Source of the DNA: Rheum nobile | Taxonomy: Eukaryota > Streptophyta > Magnoliopsida > Caryophyllales > Polygonaceae | DNA: 64,000 nucleotides | Assembly: GCA_027886185.1 (NCBI GenBank) | Contig: WOAB01000858.1 | Location: forward strand, 186,001-250,000 | Reading direction: 5' to 3' | Shown here: piece after piece, positions 56,040 to 64,000 of the stretch | Numbering within the stretch: the first letter of the stretch is position 1 | Layout of the letters: every line of letters begins with the position of its first letter | Position numbers and translations under genes: made by a program | Notes under the pieces: generated by a model | The model's input: only the letters and a program-made list of their open reading frames with translations | Databases searched by the model: none | Told to the model about the DNA's origin: nothing

Positions 56040-57410
56040 AGTTCTAGACTCTCTAAACAAACTTTGTTTTAGAAACACACATGCCTTGCATCATTAACGG
56101 TGATCTCAACAAAATTGAATCCAATTCAGATTAGAAGGGTGGTTGTCACCTTACTCCATCAAGGCTAAAATGACTACATCATTTCAAAAATAATTGTGAT
56201 TTAGTAGACATACCAACCCAAGGTGGTGAATTCACATGGCAAAAAAATAGAACGGAAATTGATAATATTTATGAAAAACTAGATCGGGTTCTCATCCATG
56301 ATCAAATACTACAATGGTTCCTAGGAATATTCACCAAAAATCATGCTTTTACCTCCTCAAATCATTTTTCAATCTCTGTGGAATTGGAAAATCCAAATCC
56401 CATCAAAGCACAATCTTTTAAATTTGAAATAAAATGGACATTTAGGAAATATTTTGAAAATATTGTCATACAAGAATGGCAAATCAACACACAAGGCTCT
56501 CATATGTACAACCTTGTCGAAAAAAATACTCGCACTTAAAATCATTGCAAACAATGGAATAAAACAATATTTGGTAATATTTTTAAACAAATCAAGGAAA
56601 TTGAGGATGAACTAACTAAGATCCAAAAATAAGTAATTCTTGATCCAAAAGAAACTAAACAAAATAGACTTATTAACAAGAAGGATAACATACTCTCCTT
56701 TCATAAAAAATACTGGAGTTAATGAGCTAAAACTAAACAAATTAATTCAATTGACTCTAATTCCAACTATTTCCACAGAATTGCAAATGGGAGAAGAAGC
56801 CGAAAAATTATTCATGAAATTAAAACAGAAGATGGTATGATCATTATTGGTCATGAAAACATTCATAATAAAATCAAAACAAATTTTGAAAGACGTTTTA
56901 AAAAATGGAGAATCAATCATAATAATCTTTAAGATTTCAATGACGTACAATATCACTAAATAAGTTTTTGATCAAGATAATACAAATATCATAAAAAACG
57001 TCACTAATGGTGAAATCAAAAAAAGTTGTTTTCAACGTTGGCAGAGATAAATCCCCAAGGCCCAACGAGATGTCAACTTTCTTTTACCAGAAATATTGGC
57101 ATATTGTTGGACTCATGGTCATAAAAGCCGTCAAAGCTTCTTTCATTCAAGCAAAATTTTTAAACAAATTAATCACACATTTATTACTCTTATACCAAAA
57201 TGTGACAACCCTAATTCTATCAATCATTACCGCCGAAAAAGCCTATGCTTTACAATTTACAAAATCATCTCTAAAATCCTTACCGAACGACTAAAACCTA
57301 TTCTGAATAATCTCATCCACCCTCTATAAGGTGCCTTTGTTGTTGACCAAACAATCCAAGACAATATTTTAATAGCACATGAAATGTTTCATTCCTTTCT
57401 GATAGCATCC
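56040..57410 (+). pseudogene. LINE (L1-type) endonuclease/RT remnant
   Basis: Endonuclease C-terminal motifs at about 56200-56400 (GGEFTWQKN, IYEKLDRVLIH, SNHFSISVE). A region with stops follows, then the reverse transcriptase start at about 57040-57400 (DKSPRPNEMSTFFYQKYW, NHTFITLIPKCDNPNSINHYR, LCFTIYKIISKILTERLKPI, GAFVVDQTIQDNILIAHEMFHSF). The usual PGPDG is SPRPNE. The catalytic FADD box is not reached; the copy is truncated near 57410. Confidence 0.82.
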
Positions 57411-57570
57411 ATTTCATGTTAGGACATGCATTTAGGCCTTAGATTTGCTTATTTCATATTTGTTATTATGCATTTATTAGTTAGTTCCACCATTTTCTTT
57501 AGTATAGATGTCTTCATTAGTTTAGGTCGAAAAACCGTGCACTCTCTTTTTTTCAACCTCGTACTCTCTC

Positions 57571-57911
57571 CTGGGCGGCACGTATTGCAGCCCAGAAAAC
57601 CCGATTTTCTTGGGCTGCACTAGGTGTCGCCCAAGAGGGGTTCAATTTTTTTTAAAAAAAAGTATGATTTAATTTGATTTTTAAATAATTCGGTTCAGTG
57701 AACCGGTTTAGTGGGCGACAATATGTGCCGTCCACAAAACCGGTTCACTGAACCGGATTTTTTGGGGAAAAAGGGTTTATGGGCGGCACTATGTGCAGCC
57801 CAGAAAACCGGTTCACTAAAACCGGATTTCTGGACGAAACTATGTGCAGCCCAGGGAGTGTACGATTGAAATTTAACGGTCAATTTGGGCTGCACATAGT
57901 GCCGCCCAGAA
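57571..57911. repeat. GGGC(T/G)GCAC palindrome array, left
   Basis: Six 25-bp interrupted palindromes (GGGC(T/G)GCAC, 3-5 nt, GTGC(C/A)GCCC) at about 57571, 57610, 57711, 57779, 57829 and 57885, several followed by AAAACCGGTTCACT. Upstream of the MULE transposase start. Confidence 0.88.
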
Positions 57912-58038
57912 TTGACCCGTTTCAGTCTTAACGGCATGTGGCCGGCTATATATATGAGAGATGTAATAGTAGTTGTACCACCATTGAAATACAACGAAAA
58001 AAAAACTTCAAACTCATTGTAATTTTCCGGCTATATAT

Positions 58039-61000
58039 ATGTCGTCATCAAGCGATCCTTGTTGGAGGGGGTTGTCGGAGTCGTCTTCGAGCACGCCCAC
58101 GTCTCTAGATGATGAGGATGATTTTCAGTCGCCGATTTCTCCTCAGTACTTCAGGGTACGTAATATTTTTATTTTTTTTGTATAAAATGATTAGATATTA
58201 ACTGTACTAAGTCTTTGAAATGTTGACTGTTTAGAAATAATGCATAATTTTTGTATATTAATTTGTATAAATTTAATTATTAATTTGTATAAATTTAATT
58301 ATTAATTAGTCTCTAATGTATTAATTTTTGTATATAAATAGGGTGATTCTAGTGATGATGAATTTATAACAATCGACTTCTCATCCAATTTTACTACTAA
58401 TGAGATATTTCCGAGTATGGAGGGATTGAGGGAGTGGGTGCAAAAGGTCGGTTGTAGTCTTTTTATGGTGATCACTACTAAATCATCAAAGTCTAGAAAG
58501 ATTATATTTCATTGTGAGAGATCCGGGTTACCTAGGTCCAGCAAGAAAAAGAAGTTAGTCGATGGTAAAAAGGTCAGCCCGATACGAGTGAATAAAGCTA
58601 GGTCAAAGAAGAAGGGTTGTCCCTTTTTGTTGCATGGTATTTTTAGGGAAAGAAATGCTATTAGAGATCTTGGGTGGACCATATCGGTTGTTAGAGGATG
58701 CCATAACCATATGCTTTCGACCACCTTGATTGGCCATGTATTTGCTTCCCGACTTACGAAGGAGCAGCGTAGAAAAATGATGATTGATACTACGGCGGGT
58801 GCAAGACCCAAGGTTATTTCTACACAGACTAGGAATGAATATACGGGTTCAACGGTATCGAGGAGGCTGAAATCCCTGGGCAATCTGAATGTGACACAAT
58901 GGTCATTGGGGTTTTTGAAGGACAAAGGCTATTTGTTGGACAATGCTACTAAAACGAGGGAAGATGGGAATGAGGTATTGTCGTGCTTTTTTGTTTCTCA
59001 TCCAAACGCTCGACATTTGTTGTGCATGTTCCCTAATGTCGTCATCATGGATTCGACGTACAAAATCAATAGGTAAACCTTACTCGTTTTAGTATTATGA
59101 GTAGATAATGATATTTTGGGCGGGTTTGAAGTATTTTTTGTGTTGCATTTATAGGTACGGTATGCCACTGTTCCAGATTGTTGGGTTTACTTGCACCAAC
59201 TTCACATATTGCATTGCTCTTGCGTTCATGGAAAGGGAGACGGCAAGCCACTATGCATGGGCATTGACACGATTGAAGTGGTTGTTCGAGGTGAAAAGTC
59301 TTGTATGCATCATGTCTGATCGAGAGCTAGGACTGATCAAGGCTGTCGATAAGGTGTTTCCGAAGGTTCGGCATCATTTGTGTTAGGTCCATATAAACTG
59401 TAATGTGAAGGCATATGCTAAGTCGATGAACATTGACGAGAAGAAATTATCGGGAAGTGTTCTCGGGTGATGAGGTCTCACACAAAGGAGGAGTATGGAG
59501 AGCGACTTGCTCACTTTAAGGAGACATGGAATCAAGGCCTAGTGAATTATGTGGAGGAAACTTGGTTTAATCACCATAAGAAAAAGCTAGTTGCGGCATG
59601 GTGTGATGATGTTCTCCATTTTGCCACAAGAACATCAAACATGTAACTTTCATACAAACATTTGCAATCAAATTGGGTTTTAAAATTCATTTAGTAAATT
59701 ATAAACGATTATACTATTTTCAGGGTTGAGGGTCAGCACTCTATGCTTAAGGACATGATTGAGACATCCGTTGGAGGGTTCGACACAATTGTGCAACACA
59801 TCGACAACATGTTTGTTGATCAGCATCGAAAGATCCGATTTGAGATGACCACGAACTGCACTGCCTTTCCCATGGAGATAGTAAATGGTCCTAAGTGGGT
59901 TAAAGTCTTCTTTAAGCGCATCCTTGAAAAGTGCTCTGAGAAATGCTTGAGAATGTTGTATGCCCAAGCTGTGTTAGCAAAGGAGGGGAAAATTGGGGAC
60001 AAATGTGATGATTTTTGGTGGAAGTCCACACTAGGACTGCCTTGCCCACACACAATTAAGTTCTATGTGGAGACGGGTTACCCGTTAGTGCCTGAAGAAG
60101 TTGATATTTTCTGAAAGCAGATCAGATGGGAAGGGGTGGATGCTAAGGATCTTGATGTCGATGATGGTGTTGCAATCACAACGGATAATGTCACGGTGCA
60201 GGACTTCTTTGAAGAGTTCTTTTGTGGGAAAGTTGATGGATTTAGGTTGAAGAAGATGGCGGAAAAGTGGCGTGAGATTGATGACCCTACATCGTGCCAG
60301 ATTGAAGACCCGCCACATGGTGAGACCAAGAAGGGGAGGCCTAGGATGAATGTGAGAAAGACCGACACCAAGAGGAATATGGGTTGGGACGAGCATGTGG
60401 ATGCCAAGAGTAAGAAGATGAAGGAGAAGCAGAATATGAAGAATATGGATGAGGAGCTGGGAGTGGAAGAGAAGGATGCGAATGTAGAGAAAGAGAAGAC
60501 CAATGTGAAATCGTCCATGGGATCAAAATCGTCTGTAGGATCGAAAGGATGTCCTTCTAGCGGAAGACCTCGCAGTGGAGTCTCAACAACAAAGGGGAGT
60601 GTCACTAAACCTGCAAAGTCCAAATCTGCTTCAAACAAGTCCAAATCGGCTTCAAACAAGTCGTTCAAGTATCTCGGCTTCAACTGGGGACGTGAGAATA
60701 TTGATCATTTCATGCTCGCATACATTTCTAGTGTACAAAGTGTCAAAGGCGATGGTCATTGCGGGTTTCGTTCCCTTGTCGTTTTACTAGGTCGCCGAGA
60801 AGAGGAGTACGTTGATGTCCGGTTAGAGCTTTCGAAGCACGTCCAGACACATCGAGCCAACTACATAGCGATACTTGGGGAGGAAGAGTTGACGGTGGAA
60901 GCATTTGTTAGGAGACTGAATTATATTGATTCACCGTGCACAATGAACTTCTGGTGTATAATGCCTATTACTGGTTTGGTGTTTGCCATAGAACACCAAG

Positions 61001-61370
61001 TGGCGGTTGTTGTATTATCATGGTTTGGACCGCACACATGTCTTCCATTGTGGGCCCCTCGGGTGTTGAGCCTCCGACAAAAGTTTATGCGATAGCACAT
61101 GTAGGCAAGAGAGACCATTACGTACCGGTACGTGGAGCGCTACTCTCTGGTATTTACTTATTCTTTCATAAATTGTTATAATTTTATTGTTTATATTTAC
61201 AGATTTGGCTTGTTGATGATCGTTGTCCAATTCCACCGCCTCCGAGGCAGTGGCTCATTTACAAGGACCCAAGTGTTGATGGGTGGGATAGTCATGAGCG
61301 CTTTAAGGATAGGTTCAAGAATTATGTAGAGGAGCGAGCGGAACAAGGGCGACCCGACATACTTACCTAG
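58039..61370 (+). pseudogene. MULE transposase with FAR1 and OTU domains
   Basis: Exons: 58039-58155 (MSSSSDPCWRGL..., acidic), 58342-59072, 59155-59642, 59724-61127, 61203-61370. FAR1-type DNA-binding domain about 58417-58730 (REWVQKVGCSLFMVITTKS, GCPFLLHGIF, RGCHNHML); transposase core with VVIMDSTYKINRYGMPLFQ (first Asp) and CIMSDRELGLIK (second Asp), HHLC with a stop before VHINCNV; C-terminal SWIM-like region missing a clear finger; Lys/Ser-rich linker; OTU cysteine-protease domain with GDGHCGFRSL (Cys at 60760) and KRDHYVP (His at 61114). Defects: TAG at 59384, frameshift near 59465, TGA at 60112, frameshift near 61050. It would cut and paste the element; the OTU part is a predicted deubiquitinase. 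Confidence 0.87.
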
Positions 61371-61601
61371 GCTTTTTGTATTGTAATTGACTCTATATAT
61401 GTCATTGTATTTCCTTTTGTGGGAAAGTTTGATTGAGATTGATCGTATATTGTGTTTATAATCACTTGTTTTTATTCGAATTGTTGTTGATTCGGGAAAA
61501 TGCAATACGAGACAATAATATTACTTGAGAATCATTAACAAATACACGCACACATAAACGTTAAAGCGTACACTAGTTGAACATGAATCATAAAAAGCTA
61601 T

Positions 61602-61858
61602 CTAATTCTCATCAGAGCTACCGTTGTCCACGTCAGATTCCGGATCTTCTAAAAGACCCGGGATATGACGTTGCGGGTGTGCAGCCTCGCTGTAAAGGGT
61701 GACTGGAACACCAGGTCTGTAAAGAGCTATATTTTTTTATTTTAGCTACGTGTTCCTCATCTACCACCTCACGGAGTCAGGGAGGATCCACACCCGGTGA
61801 AAAGTAAAAAATCCGACCAGGGCGAACCCCGGTTGTTGGATTGTAAAATAACGCCATG
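61602..61858 (-). pseudogene. Short gene convergent to the MULE transposase
   Basis: Minus strand. ATG at 61858: MALFYNPTTGVRPGRIFYF, SPGVDPP, a stop near 61789, then VVDEEHVAKI, a frameshift in an A-run near 61730, then LYRPGVPVTLYSEAAHPQRH and an acidic end (PESDVDNGSSDEN). I do not recognise the family. Its convergent position mirrors that of the DUF1985 gene in the 12.8-28.5 kb MULE, but no DUF1985 motif is visible. Confidence 0.4.
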
Positions 61859-61909
61859 AACAAGTAACCTAAAGATAACCCCCCCTCTCCAGGCGAGACA
61901 TCCCTCATA

Positions 61910-62175
61910 CGCAACATATGATTATATCATATGATTATATCATATAGTTATGTGATATAACTACAGGATATAACCATATGTTATAACTATATGATATAAT
62001 CATATCATATAGTTATAACATATGATTATATCATATAGTTATATCACATAACTATATGATATAATCATATGTTGTAACCATATGTTATAATCATATGATA
62101 TAATCATATGTTATAATCACATGTTATAATCATATGATATAATCATATGCTATAATCACATGTTATAATCATACG
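61910..62175. repeat. AT-rich palindromic tandem repeat
   Basis: About 265 bp built from CATATGATATAATCATATG-like words (ATATGATATAATC, AGTTATATCATATG), strongly self-complementary, with some CACATG variants toward the right. Between the short minus-strand gene and the right palindrome array. Confidence 0.9.
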
Positions 62176-62194
62176 AAGGATACAATATAATAGT

Positions 62195-62335
62195 GTGGGC
62201 TGCACCATGTGCCGCCCATATTAGTTATGTGTGGGCTGCACCAAGTGCCGTCCAGATGTGTGATATAATCATCTGTGTGGGTTGCACCATGTGCCGCCCA
62301 TAATAGTTATTTGGGCTGCACCATGTGCCGCCCAT
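62195..62335. repeat. GGGC(T/G)GCAC palindrome array, right
   Basis: Four copies at 62195, 62231, 62277 and 62311 of TGGGCTGCACC plus ATGTGCCGCCCA (minor variants), the same family as 57571-57911. Confidence 0.9.
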
Positions 62336-62488
62336 AATGCCTATAAATACCACTGCTGGTTTCATCACTTCCACACCCACCCAAGTAGCCATTCAAGTTC
62401 GGTATTGAAGAAATACCCTCCTTAAGATCAGCAAATTTCATTATTGGTAACATTATTCAGATCTAAGAAATCAAGATCGTGGGGTAGT

Positions 62489-62779
62489 ATGGCTTCGTCG
62501 TCCAGCACGTCCAACAGTTCATTGGCGTTGGGTTCAATGTGCCAATGCAATTTCCCAGTCGTTTTGTACACTTACGATAGGCCAATTCACTATAAAAGAA
62601 GGTACCTCACATGCAAGGATTATATCCCAATGGAGCGGGATGGGGAAATGAGAGGTTGTCGTAGCTTCAGGTGGGTTGATCCATCATACGACGACAATGC
62701 TGCCAAGATTATCAGAGAATTGGTACGGGAAAGAGATAAGCTTCAGAAGCTGTGCGAGAACCTTTCAGATTCAAACTAG
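62489..62779 (+). CDS. GRF-type zinc-finger-like small protein
   Basis: About 96 residues from MASSSSTSNSSLALGSM (ATG at 62489, preferred to the in-frame ATG at 62444). Ser-rich start, then CQCNFPVVLYTYDRPIHYKR, RYLTC and RGCRSFRWVDP, which follow the C-x-C...C...C-x2-F-x-W layout of GRF zinc fingers, and a C-terminal coiled coil (IIRELVRERDKLQKLCENL). GRF fingers bind nucleic acid. Small proteins of this kind occur near MULE/PMD genes in plants. The frame is unbroken. A TATA-like CCTATAAATAC is at about 62340, at the edge of the palindrome array, so the array may be its promoter. Confidence 0.65.
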   Translation: MASSSSTSNSSLALGSMCQCNFPVVLYTYDRPIHYKRRYLTCKDYIPMERDGEMRGCRSFRWVDPSYDDNAAKIIRELVRERDKLQKLCENLSDSN

Positions 62780-62878
62780 AAGTTAAAGAGGAAGATACGT
62801 TATCAGGGTTATGATATAACAAAATAAGTTATAACTATGTTTTTTTAGTAGAGAAGTCGTCAATTGTATTTTCATATA

Positions 62879-63204
62879 TTATTATTACAACATTGAGTTG
62901 GTGTCATTGTCTTGTGTCCATTATACTCTTTACCGAGTCAAGAGTTCTAAAGAAGGATGAGCATTCGATGACCAGGTCGAACATGCTGATCTGCTCTTTT
63001 TCCTAGCTGTTGCGCAGAAAAACATGCAATCTTCAAATTTCGAAATTTGAAGATTCTAAGTTTTTCTGCGATGCAACTAGAAGAAAGAGCATATGAGCAT
63101 GTTTGACCTGGTCATCGAATGCTCATCCTTCTTTAGAACTCTTGACTCGGTCAAGAGTATAATGGACACAAGACAATGACACCAACTCAATGCTGTAATA
63201 ATAA
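62879..63204. repeat. Long inverted repeat (about 160-bp arms)
   Basis: Arms 62879-63041 and 63042-63204 meet at the perfect palindrome CTTCAAATTTCGAAATTTGAAG (two 11-nt halves, 63031-63052). They pair at about 90% by eye. A transcript would fold into one long hairpin. Confidence 0.93.
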
Positions 63205-63249
63205 CATTATTGCTGTTAGTTATTAAATAAGTCTTCAAATGTATGAATA

Positions 63250-63453
63250 ATGTTATTGTTACAACATTGAGTTGGAGTCATTGCCTGATGGCTATTATCC
63301 TGTTGACGAACTGAAGAATCCTAAAGGAGGGTGAGCCTATAATGACCAAGGTCGTCCCCATCGAACCTTCTAATTTGGCCCTTTTCCTGGCAGCATCACA
63401 TAAATACTTGAAATTGAACCGGGGTTTGTGGATTTCAAGTATTTATGTGACGC
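63250..63453 (+). repeat. Diverged second copy with short hairpin
   Basis: 63258-63420 resembles the left arm of the preceding inverted repeat (ACATTGAGTTGG, GAGTCATTG, GGGTGAGC, CCCTTTTCCTGGC). It ends in a perfect hairpin: ACATAAATACTTGAAAT at about 63400 and its complement at about 63436, loop about 18 nt. Confidence 0.8.
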
Positions 63454-63461
63454 CTCTACAT

Positions 63462-64000
63462 AAATACGAGGCTGGACTGGCGCATGCGGACTCACGTAAG
63501 GATGCGACACCTGTAGATATCAGTCCAGGTACGCGTCGTGGACATCCCAAGCCATCGTGGCAAGATGACTCGTCAAGATGTAGGGGCAAAGATGATGCTC
63601 AAGCTGGTCCCACCTGTGCCAATGCGGGTCAAAGTACAATTGATATCGCCTCGTCCCCCTAAAATCATGAGGACGCACTGCAACCCGAGGCTCTATGATA
63701 TCGATGGGCCTGCTCTATCGATAACCGAACTGTCGGGTAAGCCTATCCGGCATGTACGGCTCCTCTACACTGAGAAAATGAATAGTCCCTCGATACGTGG
63801 AGGCCCTATGAGCACCTCAGAAATCAAGACCCTCATACGGCATCCACCGTATCTGCAATTAACCCCAAAATACAAAACATATATTAATTCATTAAGCCTA
63901 TCTTATAGTATATTAAAATGTAATAACAATACGTACATCCTCTGGCCTATACTCATCCAGTATTCGTCTGTAATGTAACTGGTTGCGACTTAAACGGACT
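63462..64000 (-). pseudogene. Plant mobile domain protein, partial
   Basis: Minus strand, entering from the right edge. Segments HFLSVEEPYMPDRLTRQFGY, SRPIDIIEPRVAVRPHDF, YQLYFDPHWHRWDQL and a YLQVSHPYVSPHA tail align with the third exon piece of the PMD pseudogene at 1.1-1.5 kb (TEPYMPDRVARQF; WY...THPFV). Three in-frame stops (TGA near 63814, TAG near 63715, TGA near 63520 in place of Trp) make it a pseudogene. The N-terminal part lies outside the window. Confidence 0.75.

Larger units (their letters stand above)
57571..62335 (+). mobile_element. OTU-type Mutator-like element (core)
   Basis: A transposase gene with OTU domain (58039-61370), a convergent short minus-strand gene (61858-61602) and palindromic arrays on both sides (57571-57911 and 62195-62335). 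Ends and TSD could not be fixed, so the limits given are those of the arrays. The GRF-like gene at 62.5 kb may also belong to it. Confidence 0.65.

Overview
The window is nuclear DNA of a flowering plant, most likely a eudicot; the species cannot be told. The evidence is GT-AG introns, a plant DnaJ co-chaperone gene ending in a CAQQ farnesylation box, and plant-specific transposon families (Athila and CRM-like Ty3/gypsy, Mutator-like elements with FAR1, OTU, DUF1985 and plant-mobile-domain genes, CACTA, hAT, L1-type LINE). Clear host genes occupy only about 3 kb (39.6-42.2 kb and 44.3-46.1 kb). Almost everything else is nested mobile DNA.

Layout. 0-9.6 kb: a minus-strand plant-mobile-domain (PMD) pseudogene and a second minus-strand gene rich in Ser-Pro-His-Tyr. 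Arrays of interrupted palindromes lie on both sides, and a 5.3 kb Athila-type element (A, TSD AACCG) splits the second gene. 9.6-11.6 kb: AT-rich, little recognisable. 11.6-28.8 kb: a three-level nest. A LINE ORF1 (minus) is split by a 15.8 kb Mutator-like element (12780-28543, TSD ATCATTAAA, about 90 bp terminal inverted repeats), whose transposase gene is split by a CRM-like gypsy element (14284-22540). 28.8-39.1 kb: a copia gag scrap, then an OTU-type MULE on the minus strand broken open by Athila element B, itself broken by Athila element C. Both are truncated at a scrambled junction near 37.68 kb. 39.6-42.2 kb: DnaJ gene with two heat-shock-element-like sites. 44.3-46.1 kb: a small membrane-protein gene and an NAA10 fragment. 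46.3-54.4 kb: a minus-strand Athila B-family element (B') carrying a hAT insertion. 54.4-57.4 kb: a CACTA terminus and a LINE remnant. 57.5-62.4 kb: an OTU-type MULE bracketed by a palindromic motif array. 62.4-64 kb: a GRF-zinc-finger-like small gene, a long inverted repeat and a second PMD pseudogene.

How the parts work together. The most interesting system is the 12.8-28.5 kb MULE. It carries a MURA transposase (plus strand) and a convergent DUF1985 protein (minus strand). This is the domain type of the Arabidopsis VANDAL anti-silencing protein VANC, which recognises short motifs repeated in its own element's noncoding DNA. In this copy a TTGTCAGG/CCTGACAA motif is clustered in the noncoding DNA around both genes. 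The other MULE/PMD units each carry their own, different, interrupted-palindrome array, and the Athila derivatives carry yet other GC-rich palindromes in LTRs and coding sequence. Family-specific short palindromes scattered through TE noncoding DNA are therefore the recurrent unexplained theme. All transposase, polymerase and DUF1985 genes seen here contain stops or frameshifts; the copies look dead, and partners would have to be sought elsewhere in the genome.
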